Origin: Variovorax sp. Root473
GTDB taxonomy: Bacteria > Pseudomonadota > Gammaproteobacteria > Burkholderiales > Burkholderiaceae_C
Assembly: GCF_001426505.1 (NCBI RefSeq)
Contig: NZ_LMEV01000003.1
Coordinates: 7,955-62,335, forward strand
Reading direction: 5' to 3'
Length of the DNA stretch: 54,381 nt
A program made the translations under genes and the position numbers. Of the stretch, positions 14,816 through 22,533 are shown piece after piece. The notes beneath the pieces were generated by a model. It made no database searches. It was not told the origin of the DNA and was given only the letters and a program-made list of their open reading frames with translations. How positions within the stretch are numbered: the stretch's first letter is position 1; each line of letters starts with the position of its first letter.

Positions 14816-17725
14816 TCAGGGATTGATCTGTACGGCGAAGGTCAACGTGGCCGCGCCACCCGGGGCCACGGTGTTGGCCGTGCTGCCACAGCTGACGGCA
14901 GTGGCGCTCGACGCAAAGGCCAGCGCGGTACCGCCCACGCCGGTTGCCACGCACTGCGATGCGGGCTGCGTCGCGTTCAGCGCGGTGAAGGCCGGCAGCG
15001 CATCGTTGATGGCGATGTTGGTCACCGGCATGACGCCTTCATTGGTGGCAACAACCTTGTAGACGATGCACTGGCCGGGCTTCAGTTGCAGCGGCGTTGC
15101 GGCGAAGGCACCCGTGCCATCGGCCACTGCGTCACAGTTCAGGTCGGCCGCTTGCGTCTTGACGACGCGGATCTGACCGGAGATCACGGCGCTGATGTCG
15201 GTGGCCGACGACGTACCGCAGCTGGAGGCCGGGTCCGTGAAGGTGGCCGTCACCGTCGTGTTGCTGCTGACGCCCGCACTCGCACCACCCGGTGCAAATA
15301 CGCGCACCAGCAGCTTCTGCGCCGCACCGACCGGCAGGCTTGCCAGCGGCCCGGTTACCGGCGTGTCGCCGGCATCGATCTGGCCGTCGCCGTTGACGTC
15401 GAGGTAGATCGAAGTGGTCCAGCCTTGCGCGCCATCCGCCGCCGGCACGGTCGCCGTGAGCGTGTAGGCGCCACAGGTCTGGGTGCCGATGTTGGTCAGC
15501 GTGTGTGCGTAGACCACGGTGCCGCCCGGTGCGACCTGGCCGTTGTTGTTCGGCGTGAGCGAAGCGCCCAGCTGAACCGCCGTCGAGGTCACCGTCACGG
15601 CGTCGGTCTTGACGTCGGAAGCGATCCCGCCGGTCGAAGCCACGGCAGTGGATTGCACCTTGAAGTAGATCTTCACCCCAGACACGGCAGCTTGCGAAGA
15701 AGGCGGCGTGACGCAGGCCGCGATCTCGCTTTGCGCCCCGGCTGCCACCGTGACGTTCGGGATGGCCGACGATGCACAGGTGCCACCGGCCGCCACGAAC
15801 TTGACAGTCCACCCCGTCGGCAAGGTACCGGGGAAACCGGTCGTCTGGCTGGCGGCAAGGTTGTAGGTCGCGTCGCCCAGGTCGTTGTTCTTCACGAACA
15901 GCGCGAAGACGGTGCCGGTACCGGCACTTGTGTCACGGGTCTGCGTGGGCAACGGGCTGGGACCCGCGCCAAGGTCACCATTGGCCACACTGCCCGTACC
16001 GGTACCTGCCAGGGTGTTGGTCAGGTCGACGAGCGTTTCGATCACGCGGTCGAGGCGGTCCCGCGTGGCATCGATCTTCGTGTTGTCGTTCACGGAGCGG
16101 CCCAGCAGGTCGGCGGTGTAGGCCGTGTTCGCAGGCACGGAGGCCGGCAGTTGCACCTGCGTCACGATGTTCATGCTCCCGCCAGCCGGAATCGGACCGG
16201 TGTCGGGCACGCCGTCACCGTTCGTGTCCATGAGCGGGGCGCCACTGTCGGCCGCGAAGAACTGGAAGCTCGTGCCTGCCGGGAAAGTGCTGGACGCGAT
16301 CGACAGGTTCACGCTATCGGAAGCCATCCCGGTGTTGAACACGGTCTGCGGGAACCTGACGCTCCCGCCCGCGACGGCCAGCAACCTCGTGGTCAGGTCT
16401 TGCCCTGCGGGGTTGGGCGTGCCGGGGGTGGCGTCGAGCGCCGTTGCGGACGTGGACGGGTTGGAACCGACCACGACCCCGAAGCGTGCCAACACCGTGT
16501 AGGCGGCTGGGTTGGTGCTCGAGCCGAGCGTGGTGCCAATCGCTGCCGCGGTGACACCCACCGGTGCGTTCGCGGCGTCGTAGCGCGCCGTGTTGGTGGT
16601 GTTCGACGAACCGACGACGGCGTTGGCGTTCACCAGCACCACGAAGCTCAGCGTTTGCGTGACGTTGGGGCTCAGCGAACTCACCACGGCATTCACCGTG
16701 CCGCCACTCACCTGGAAATCGATGCCCGACGGATCACCGCCAGCGCCGTCGCCCAGCGCCGTACCCGACGCACCGCTCCACACCGCGGAGCCCGTGACAT
16801 AGGTCAACCCTGCCGGCAACACGTCGGACAGTGCGAACTTGCCAGGTGCGCCACCCGTGTTGTTGAACGTGAAGGTGTAGACCGTGTACTGGCAGTTCGC
16901 GTTCGATGCGAGACCGGCGGTCCAGTTCGTGGCAGTACAGGCAGTGGAAGACCGAGGGCCGCTGGCCGGTGCGGCCGGCCAGGCACCGTTGCCCGGTGCA
17001 GCAACCGCCGGTGCACCGATGGACTTGGTGACGTTGAACACCGCATCGGTGGCCAGCTTGACCACGTCTTCGTCGGCCGCCGTGGTGTTCGGCGCGATGT
17101 ACAGACTCGATGTGCCCGGGGTGGCGGTGATCGTCGCCTTGTCGAAATCGCCGACGCCGGAAGCCGAACCGGGGATCGTGTATGCCACGACGAAGCGGAA
17201 CGTACCGTTGTTGCCCGGCACGCTCTGCACCGGAGTCACCGTGCAGACGTTTGTACCGGTCGCCGAGCACAGCGATGCCGTGCTGTCGGGCAAACCGTTG
17301 CCGTCGGCATCGGCAAAGACTTCGACCCGCGAGAACTTGTCCGATTGCGCGTCGACCGTGATGCTGAAGGTGTCGGCGCCATTGCCGGTGTTGGTCAGCA
17401 CGTGAGGTGCGTAGACCGTTGAGCCGGCGGCACCGGATTTGGTGTTGACGACGGTCGTCGTGACCCGGTCGACGCCGTCAAGCGTGAACGAACCGACCTG
17501 GAGCACCGTGGTCTGTACCAGATTGGAAGTGGCGACCTGGACGGTTCCGGCAGCGTCTGAATAGCTGGCGGACGCCTGGTTACCGATGACGGTGTTGGCA
17601 GGGGGGGCCGCTGCAAGTGCACCGGAGCTTCCAAACAGGAAGCCCAGCGACAGCACTGCGGCACCCGCCAGGGGCACAGGCGGCCTGAAGCCGCCGACAC
17701 GCCTGGTTGGCAAGATTGAACTCAC
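14816..17725 (-). CDS. Exported DUF11-repeat protein with Asp-rich, EF-hand-like loops (969 aa)
   Basis: A 969-residue secreted protein with GTG start at 17725, preceded by GAGGAG 7 nt upstream. The signal peptide ends near GALAAA-P. The first 110 mature residues share a pattern with the barrel protein (G..I.G.A...Y..A G, SN.V...VL.V, LTNTGN), so the two N-termini are paralogous. Several DUF11 repeats follow (LSDVLPAGLTYVTGSAVW; VTNIAINDALPAFTALN). Three Asp-rich loops, DADGNGLPDST (near 142), DTNGDGVPDTG (near 500) and DVNGDGQIDAGD (near 778), resemble dockerin or thrombospondin-3 calcium sites. No anchor, sortase signal or barrel is present. Ends at a clear terminator. Likely an extracellular or surface structural protein. 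Confidence 0.82.
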   Translation of the reverse strand: MSSILPTRRVGGFRPPVPLAGAAVLSLGFLFGSSGALAAAPPANTVIGNQASASYSDAAGTVQVATSNLVQTTVLQVGSFTLDGVDRVTTTVVNTKSGAAGSTVYAPHVLTNTGNGADTFSITVDAQSDKFSRVEVFADADGNGLPDSTASLCSATGTNVCTVTPVQSVPGNNGTFRFVVAYTIPGSASGVGDFDKATITATPGTSSLYIAPNTTAADEDVVKLATDAVFNVTKSIGAPAVAAPGNGAWPAAPASGPRSSTACTATNWTAGLASNANCQYTVYTFTFNNTGGAPGKFALSDVLPAGLTYVTGSAVWSGASGTALGDGAGGDPSGIDFQVSGGTVNAVVSSLSPNVTQTLSFVVLVNANAVVGSSNTTNTARYDAANAPVGVTAAAIGTTLGSSTNPAAYTVLARFGVVVGSNPSTSATALDATPGTPNPAGQDLTTRLLAVAGGSVRFPQTVFNTGMASDSVNLSIASSTFPAGTSFQFFAADSGAPLMDTNGDGVPDTGPIPAGGSMNIVTQVQLPASVPANTAYTADLLGRSVNDNTKIDATRDRLDRVIETLVDLTNTLAGTGTGSVANGDLGAGPSPLPTQTRDTSAGTGTVFALFVKNNDLGDATYNLAASQTTGFPGTLPTGWTVKFVAAGGTCASSAIPNVTVAAGAQSEIAACVTPPSSQAAVSGVKIYFKVQSTAVASTGGIASDVKTDAVTVTSTAVQLGASLTPNNNGQVAPGGTVVYAHTLTNIGTQTCGAYTLTATVPAADGAQGWTTSIYLDVNGDGQIDAGDTPVTGPLASLPVGAAQKLLVRVFAPGGASAGVSSNTTVTATFTDPASSCGTSSATDISAVISGQIRVVKTQAADLNCDAVADGTGAFAATPLQLKPGQCIVYKVVATNEGVMPVTNIAINDALPAFTALNATQPASQCVATGVGGTALAFASSATAVSCGSTANTVAPGGAATLTFAVQINP

Positions 17726-17775
17726 GTGATTTCTCCTCGATTGTTGATGTACGGATACATGGAAAGAGTCAGGCG

Positions 17776-17803
17776 ACGGCCTTCGCCTTCTGGCGAACGC
17801 CGT
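17776..17803. other. Stem-loop between the two first DUF11 genes
   Basis: ACGGCCTTCGCC and GGCGAACGCCGT flank a TTCT loop: 12-bp arms with a single mismatch. There is no T-tract on either strand, so it is more likely an intercistronic mRNA-stabilising or attenuating hairpin than a full terminator. It sits in the 152-bp gap between the 194-codon-region gene and the 969-residue gene. Confidence 0.6.
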
Positions 17804-17877
17804 GACCGACCCGCACTCGAAAGCCCACTCCCCTCAGAGCAAGGCTGATCGGCAGGACGCCGATCTCGAATTGCGCG

Positions 17878-18453
17878 TTAGCGGCTGCGCGATGCAGCCG
17901 GCTCCGCAGGAGCCGGCTGTGCAACCATTTCGACCTTGGCCCGCACGGTCACGGCGGTGCTGCCGTTGGCGGGCAGGCTCCCAAGGCTCCAGCGAAACGT
18001 CCGGTACTCGCTGTACGGCACGGGTTCGGTCTTCCCGCCGGGCAACTTGCGCTCCAGCGGCTCGTTGCCGAATACGCCGTCCTTGGTTGCAGCCTGTGCC
18101 AAGCCAGCGCCGGGCTTGGCGCTACGGGGGGTGTATTCCAGACCCTCCGGAATGGGCAGTGTTGCTGTCAGCCCCGCGACCGATTTGCCTGTGTTGTTGG
18201 TGTAAGTGGCCCGGTATTCGATGAGGTCGCCCGGTTTGATCGTCGCGGCGTCCTGCAGTCGTTCTTCGCCAGGATGGCCCACCACCTTATGCTGTGTGAG
18301 CAGCACTGCGACCTCCTTGGCGGCGACATTTTTGGAGGGTTCCACCACCTTGGCAGTGGCGGCAGGTTGCGCGAACGCGACGTTGAGAAAGCCGAGGCTG
18401 GCGCAGAAAAAGAATGCCCCGCGCAGATAGCCATTGAGAGATTTTTTGCTCAT
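17878..18453 (-). CDS. Small exported DUF11-domain protein
   Basis: A protein of 191 residues from ATG 18453; TTG codons just upstream are less likely starts. The signal peptide (MSKKSLNGYLRG, hydrophobic core, NVAFA-Q) is clear. After a Lys/Ala-rich spacer, one DUF11-like domain covers about 50-170, with the core IKPGDLIEYRATYTNNTG, an LPIPEGLEYTP segment, and the closing FRWSLGSLPANGSTAVTVRA. This is the family's usual SLPPGGS-type last strand. It is the first gene of the minus-strand DUF11 block and lies directly under an AT-rich region and a 13-bp inverted repeat. It may be a minor or initiating subunit; that is inference. There is no convincing Shine-Dalgarno sequence. Confidence 0.8.
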   Translation of the reverse strand: MSKKSLNGYLRGAFFFCASLGFLNVAFAQPAATAKVVEPSKNVAAKEVAVLLTQHKVVGHPGEERLQDAATIKPGDLIEYRATYTNNTGKSVAGLTATLPIPEGLEYTPRSAKPGAGLAQAATKDGVFGNEPLERKLPGGKTEPVPYSEYRTFRWSLGSLPANGSTAVTVRAKVEMVAQPAPAEPAASRSR

Positions 18454-18473
18454 ATTCAACAAGGATTAAATTA

Positions 18474-18509
18474 AATTGAAAAGAATTGATTTCAATATTC
18501 TTTTCAATT
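18474..18509. promoter_or_regulatory. Perfect 13-bp inverted repeat upstream of the DUF11 block
   Basis: AATTGAAAAGAAT (18474-18486) and ATTCTTTTCAATT (18497-18509) are exact reverse complements separated by 10 nt. It ends about 20 bp before the ATG of the first DUF11 gene. It could be an operator or a 5'-UTR hairpin able to affect translation. Surrounding bases 18481-18540 have only 14 G/C of 60. Confidence 0.8.
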
Positions 18510-18816
18510 GCAATCAATTAATCATTAAGTTGAATTCTCCTTGCAGAAAACCTTCAACCAAATAATGACGATGAAAGCATAATCAAAATATTAAAATAGA
18601 GCGCCAAATACAGGAAACAAAAATAGCGAACAACAACGAAGAAAGTCACGCGACTTAAAAAATTTACCCCTTAATATTGGCGAATTAAAACAACTATTGA
18701 CAATTTACAGCTGTGCCATTCACGCCTCGTTCTCAGGGCGGCCGGCTAGGGAAACCGTGAGGCGGGATGGGCGCAACAGTGTGGTCTGGCCACCGCGGCC
18801 CCGGCGCCGCTCAGCA
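18510..18816. other. AT-rich intergenic region upstream of the DUF11 block
   Basis: A gene-free stretch whose AT-rich part (to about 18710) differs sharply from the GC-rich surroundings: 16 G/C of 60 in 18541-18600. It is presumably the promoter region for the minus-strand DUF11 genes. On the minus strand AAGGAG precedes a tiny ATG ATT AAT TGA near 18520. A plus-strand TTGACA occurs near 18697 but leads only into pseudogene DNA. No confident -35/-10 pair can be assigned. Such AT-rich islands are typical targets of H-NS/MvaT-type silencers. Confidence 0.6.
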
Positions 18817-19280
18817 ATGCAGTCGCCGCAAGTCATCTCGTTGTGGGTGTCGTACCAGCGCGCTTGGGCCATCGCCGTCAGGAGCTATACGTTCAACTTC
18901 AATCTGGGTTCGCTGGTCAGCATTGCGATGCGTTCGGCCGTATGCGCGGGCGGGCCCCGATGAAGCCACCGTCGCTCAGATCGTCGGGCTCAGCATGGCC
19001 ACCTGGGCTACGGGCTGCTGGCGGGCGGCCAACTGCTGCGCCGGCAGATGGACTACCCGAGCACCTTGAGCGTGTTGCTGGCTGCGTCCATCGTCGGGGT
19101 GATCACGCCGATCCCTGTCGGGCACGGTGAAGCAGGGCGAACTGATGGACGCGGTGCTCGCTTACCGTGCGCTCTACTGGCTTTTGCCGCTGACGTAGGC
19201 ACTCGCGCTCTATCTCGTTCTGGAAAGGACCGCGCTGGATGCCACGCCTCTGGCTGAGCCACCCTCGGCGCCTTCGACAC
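18817..19280 (+). pseudogene. Decayed YbhN-like (UPF0104) membrane protein gene
   Basis: Pieces of one membrane protein appear in alternating frames. In order: RSYTFNFNLGSLVS, then YARAGPDEATVAQIVGLSMA, then GYGLLAGGQLLRRQMDYPST and LSVLLAASIVGVITPIPVG, then LMDAVLAYRALYWLLPLT followed by a stop codon, then ALALYLVLERT. This series matches the C-terminal half of YbhN / lysylphosphatidylglycerol-synthase-like transmembrane proteins. At least three frameshifts and one in-frame stop make it non-functional. The N-terminal half is missing or unrecognisable. It lies between the AT-rich region and another remnant, so this stretch is decaying DNA. Confidence 0.65.
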
Positions 19281-19333
19281 AAACCACAGCGCCTGGCCTG
19301 GCGCAATGCAGGCCCCTCGTCAAAATCTTTCAG

Positions 19334-19635
19334 TTGATGCCAAGGTCCGCTAATTCTGACGCGCAGTCGCTGCGGCCGGAGGTGCTCGACGTCGGCACAC
19401 ACGTGGGCGCCATGGGGCAGATGATCGAAACGCTTCTGGGCGCGAAGCAGGGGCTCACCATCCTGCTGGTCGAGGACAACGACGAGGGTCGGCCAGTTCG
19501 GAGTGGGCTTGCTGCGCGAAATGGGACATGCCGCGACACGCGCGGCCAACGCCACCGAGGCACTGGAGATGCTGGAACAGCGGCATGCGGCCATCGATCA
19601 TGTGAACCCGGATATCGTGATGCCGAAGATCAGCA
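19334..19635 (+). pseudogene. Remnant of a hybrid histidine kinase / receiver domain
   Basis: The first part reads SLRPEVLDVGTHVGAMGQMI, like the segment just after the phospho-acceptor helices of hybrid sensor kinases. It jumps directly to LTILLVEDNDE, the start of a receiver domain, so the ATPase domain is deleted. After GAG an extra G shifts frame. The other frame continues VGQFGVGLLREMGHAATRAA and NATEALEMLEQRHAAIDHV, then NPDIVMP, where the phospho-acceptor Asp region is recognisable. The remnant then stops resembling a receiver and runs into the tRNA-Ser terminator. Clearly non-functional. Confidence 0.65.
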
Positions 19636-19647
19636 CGTTCCCCAATG

Positions 19648-19682
19648 AAAAAGTCCCGTCGCAGGGACTGCGCGGGACTTTC
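19648..19682 (-). terminator. Rho-independent terminator of tRNA-Ser
   Basis: On the minus strand AAGTCCCG ... CGGGACTT with an inner hairpin and a run of five T. It starts about 22 nt beyond the tRNA 3' end. Confidence 0.8.
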
Positions 19683-19704
19683 AAAAACTGCCAGAGATTG
19701 ATTC

Positions 19705-19792
19705 TGGCGGAGAGTGTGAGATTCGAACTCACGGACGCTTTCACGTCGGCAGTTTTCAAGACTGCTGGTTTAAACCACTCACCCAACTCTCC
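19705..19792 (-). tRNA. tRNA-Ser (TGA)
   Basis: An 88-nt minus-strand tRNA with encoded CCA. The 7-bp acceptor stem is GGAGAGT/ACTCTCC, the anticodon arm is GCAGT-CTTGAAA-ACTGC (anticodon TGA), and the long variable arm is typical of class II serine tRNAs. The T-loop reads GTTCGAATC. A TAAAAT box about 11 nt upstream (19803-19808) may be its -10 element. Pseudogenes lie immediately downstream. Confidence 0.95.
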
Positions 19793-19824
19793 GGAACCGT
19801 CGATTTTAAGCTGACGGCGCGGCC

Positions 19825-21087
19825 TTACTCGTCATCGGGCAGGAACAGCGTCTGCAGGTCGCTCAGGAAGTCGAGTCCGCGCTCGGTGGGCCACACGCGG
19901 AACAGGTCGCGTGCGACGAGCCCCTTGCGCTCGGCCTCTTCCAGACCGCGCTGGATCGACGTCATCGCCAGGCCGGTGCGCTCGCTGAACTGGGGCAGCG
20001 TGAAGCCCTGCTTCAGCCGCAGCGCGTTGAGCATGAACTCGAACGGCAGGTCGGCCAGTGCCACTTCGTCGCTCTGCGACACGGCTGCACCGGCGCGCGC
20101 GTTCTCCATGTACAGGCGCGGTTCGCGATAACGCACCTGCCGCACGATGCGGTGCGCGAAGCTCAGCTTGCTGTGCGCACCCGCGCCAATGCCGAGGTAG
20201 TCGCCGAACTGCCAGTAGTTGAGGTTGTGCGCGCATCGGTGCCCGTCGCGCGCGTAGGCTGAGACCTCGTAGCGCGACATGCCGCTCGCGCCCGTGCGCT
20301 CGGTGATGCGGTCGAGCATGGCGTAGGCGATGTCGTCCTCGGGCAGCGTGGGCGGGAACTTGGCGAACCAGGTGTTGGGCTCGATGGTGAGGTGGTAGAT
20401 CGAGATGTGCGGCGGCGCCAGAGCCAAGGCCTGGGTTAGGTCGGCGTCGAGGCCTTCCATGGTCTGTCCCGGCAGGGCGTACATCAGGTCGAGATTGAAG
20501 GTATCGAAGGCGCTCGCGGCTTCTTCGACGGCGGCGATGGCCTGGGCGCGGTCGTGCACGCGGCCCAGCGCTGTCAGGTGCTCGTCGTTGAAGCTCTGCA
20601 CGCCCACCGACAAGCGCGTGACGCCGGCCGCGCGGTAGGCGCGGAAGCGGTTGCGCTCGAAGGTGCCGGGATTGGCCTCGAGCGTGATCTCGCACTCGGG
20701 CGCGAGCTTGACGCGCGCGCGCACGTCGCCGAGCAGCCGGTCGATGGCCTGCGGCGAGAACAGGCTGGGCGTGCCGCCGCCGATGAAGATGGTGTGGACG
20801 GTGCGACCCCAGATCAACGGCAACGCGGCGTCGAGATCGGCGATCAGCGCATCGATGTAGGCGGCTTCGGGAAGGCCGTCGATGTCGGCCTCGCTCGTGG
20901 CGCGCCACTCGTGCGAGTTGAAGTCGCAATAAGGACATTTGCGCAGGCACCACGGCAAGTGGATGTACAGCGACAGCGGCGGCAGCGCGGCGAGCTGCAG
21001 CGGGCCGGGGCGCATCCAGTGCAGCACGTCATTGGCCTGGGGGGCCCCGCCGGGTTGGGCGGGCTGGATCGGGAAGACGGTGGCCAT
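19825..21087 (-). CDS. hemW: Radical SAM heme chaperone HemW
   Basis: A 420-residue cytosolic radical-SAM protein. The cluster-binding motif CLRKCPYCDF (near residue 47) has the C-x3-C-x2-C spacing. The HNLNYW motif near residue 265 is the heme-binding signature that separates HemW from the coproporphyrinogen oxidase HemN. The C-terminal winged-helix-like part (FTLPQFSERTGL) is also typical. HemW binds heme and delivers it to respiratory proteins. It is the last gene of a minus-strand run: rdgB stops 2 bp before its ATG, so the two are almost certainly co-translated. The start MATVFPIQPAQPGG has a longer N-terminus than the E. coli protein, as usual in Burkholderiales. Confidence 0.93.
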   Translation of the reverse strand: MATVFPIQPAQPGGAPQANDVLHWMRPGPLQLAALPPLSLYIHLPWCLRKCPYCDFNSHEWRATSEADIDGLPEAAYIDALIADLDAALPLIWGRTVHTIFIGGGTPSLFSPQAIDRLLGDVRARVKLAPECEITLEANPGTFERNRFRAYRAAGVTRLSVGVQSFNDEHLTALGRVHDRAQAIAAVEEAASAFDTFNLDLMYALPGQTMEGLDADLTQALALAPPHISIYHLTIEPNTWFAKFPPTLPEDDIAYAMLDRITERTGASGMSRYEVSAYARDGHRCAHNLNYWQFGDYLGIGAGAHSKLSFAHRIVRQVRYREPRLYMENARAGAAVSQSDEVALADLPFEFMLNALRLKQGFTLPQFSERTGLAMTSIQRGLEEAERKGLVARDLFRVWPTERGLDFLSDLQTLFLPDDE

Positions 21088-21089
21088 TG

Positions 21090-21689
21090 TCAGAACCAGC
21101 GCTCGCGCATCAGGGCGAGCATGGCCTGCGCGGCGCGGCCGCGGTGGCTGTGGGCGTTCTTCACGTCGGGCTGCAGCTGGGCGAAGGTCTTGCCGAAGGT
21201 CGGCAGGTACATGACGGGGTCGAAGCCGAAGCCGTTGTCACCAATGGGCGCAGGCGCGATCTCGCCGACCACGCGGCCGACGGCAATGAGCGGCTCGGGG
21301 TCGTCGTGGCGGCGCAGCGCGACGAGCGTGCTCACGAGCGCGGCGCGGCGGTTGACCACGCCGTCGAGCTGTTCGAGCAGCGCCTTTACGTTGTTGGCGT
21401 CGCCCTTGGTGTAGCCGAACTGCGTGGCGTAGTAGGCGGTGTCGACACCCGGCAGGCCGCCGAAGGCGTCGACGCACAGGCCGGCGTCGTCGGCAATGGC
21501 CGGCAGGCCGGTGGCGGCGCTGGCGTGGCGCGCCTTGGTGAGCGCGTTCTCGACGAAGGTGCGGAAGGGTTCTTCAGCCTCCCCCACGCCCAGTGCCGAC
21601 TGCGGCACGAGGGTGACGGACAGCTCGGCAAACAGCTGCTGGAGTTCGGCGAGCTTGCCCGCGTTGTTGGAAGCCAGAACCAGTTTCAT
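21090..21689 (-). CDS. rdgB: dITP/XTP pyrophosphatase RdgB (HAM1 family)
   Basis: A 199-residue cytosolic enzyme that hydrolyses dITP, ITP and XTP to the monophosphates and keeps deaminated purines out of nucleic acids. The N-terminus MKLVLASNNAGKLAEL carries the nucleotide-binding (S/T)xNxxK motif. IADDAGLCVDAF holds the conserved acidic residues for Mg. DNGFGFDPVMYLPTFGKTFA matches the base-recognition loop, and SHRGRA near the end completes the family's signature. Length matches E. coli RdgB (197). Located between rph and hemW on the same strand. Confidence 0.95.
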   Translation of the reverse strand: MKLVLASNNAGKLAELQQLFAELSVTLVPQSALGVGEAEEPFRTFVENALTKARHASAATGLPAIADDAGLCVDAFGGLPGVDTAYYATQFGYTKGDANNVKALLEQLDGVVNRRAALVSTLVALRRHDDPEPLIAVGRVVGEIAPAPIGDNGFGFDPVMYLPTFGKTFAQLQPDVKNAHSHRGRAAQAMLALMRERWF

Positions 21690-21756
21690 GGAAAGTCAAA
21701 GATGGCTGTGATGCCCGATGCACGGGCGCCAGTGGCTCGTTGGTTGTAGTCGTCGT

Positions 21757-22488
21757 TCAGTTCGAAAGCAGGGCCTGCTGCTGCAGGCTCACGAGTTCGC
21801 CGATGCCCTTTTCGGCCAGGCCGAGCAGGAGGTTCATCTCGTCGCGCGTGAAGGCCACGCCTTCGGCCGTGCCCTGCACTTCGACGAAGTGGCCGGCGCC
21901 GGTCATGACGACGTTCATGTCGGTGTCGCAGGCCGAGTCTTCGGTGTACTCGAGGTCGAGCAGCGGCGTGCCGCCGACGATGCCCACCGAGATGGCGGCC
22001 ACGTGGCCCTTGATGGGCGAGGTCTTGATCGCGCCGGAGGCCAACAGCTTGTCGACGGCGTCCTGTGCAGCCACGAAGGCGCCCGTGATGGCCGCGGTGC
22101 GCGTGCCGCCGTCGGCCTGCAGCACGTCGCAGTCGAGGTGGATGGTGCGTTCGCCGAGCACGGCGAGGTCGAACACGGCCCGCATGGAGCGGCCGATGAG
22201 GCGCTGGATTTCCTGCGTGCGGCCGGTCTGCTTGCCCTTGGCGGCTTCGCGGCTGCTGCGGGTGTGGGTGGCGCGCGGCAGCATGCCGTACTCGGCGGTC
22301 ACCCAGCCTTCGCCGCTGCCCTTCTTGTGCGGCGGCACTTTTTCTTCGACCGAGGCGGTGCACAGCACGCGGGTCTGGCCGAACTCGATGAGCACGGAGC
22401 CTTCGGCATGGATGGTGAAACCGCGGGTGATGCGCACGGGGCGCAGCTCGTCGGCGGCGCGGCCGCCGCTTCGTGTGAAAGCAGTCAT
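21757..22488 (-). CDS. rph: Ribonuclease PH
   Basis: A 243-residue phosphorolytic 3'-5' exoribonuclease that trims tRNA 3' ends. The N-terminus [20 protein letters not shown] and motifs [29 protein letters not shown] and RSMRAVFD are all typical. [24 protein letters not shown] carries the conserved active-site Asp residues. Length is slightly above E. coli's 238. The ATG lacks a Shine-Dalgarno sequence; instead a strikingly pyrimidine-rich stretch (22495-22530 in the mRNA sense) precedes it, which may serve S1-dependent initiation. Part of the kinase-phosphatase-rph-rdgB-hemW run. Confidence 0.95.
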   Translation of the reverse strand: MTAFTRSGGRAADELRPVRITRGFTIHAEGSVLIEFGQTRVLCTASVEEKVPPHKKGSGEGWVTAEYGMLPRATHTRSSREAAKGKQTGRTQEIQRLIGRSMRAVFDLAVLGERTIHLDCDVLQADGGTRTAAITGAFVAAQDAVDKLLASGAIKTSPIKGHVAAISVGIVGGTPLLDLEYTEDSACDTDMNVVMTGAGHFVEVQGTAEGVAFTRDEMNLLLGLAEKGIGELVSLQQQALLSN

Positions 22489-22533
22489 TTTTTGAAAGAG
22501 AGAAACCGAAAGAAGAAAAGGAAGACTGCGCGC

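Noticed and set aside
14462..17422. 986-codon plus-strand ORF opposite the DUF11 gene
   Set aside because: It is antisense to a gene with clear signal peptide and repeats. Its Arg/His/Gly-rich product is the typical shadow of GC-rich codons.
18697..18702. Plus-strand TTGACA as a promoter
   Set aside because: A perfect -35 hexamer, but no -10 follows at the right distance and the DNA downstream is a decayed gene.
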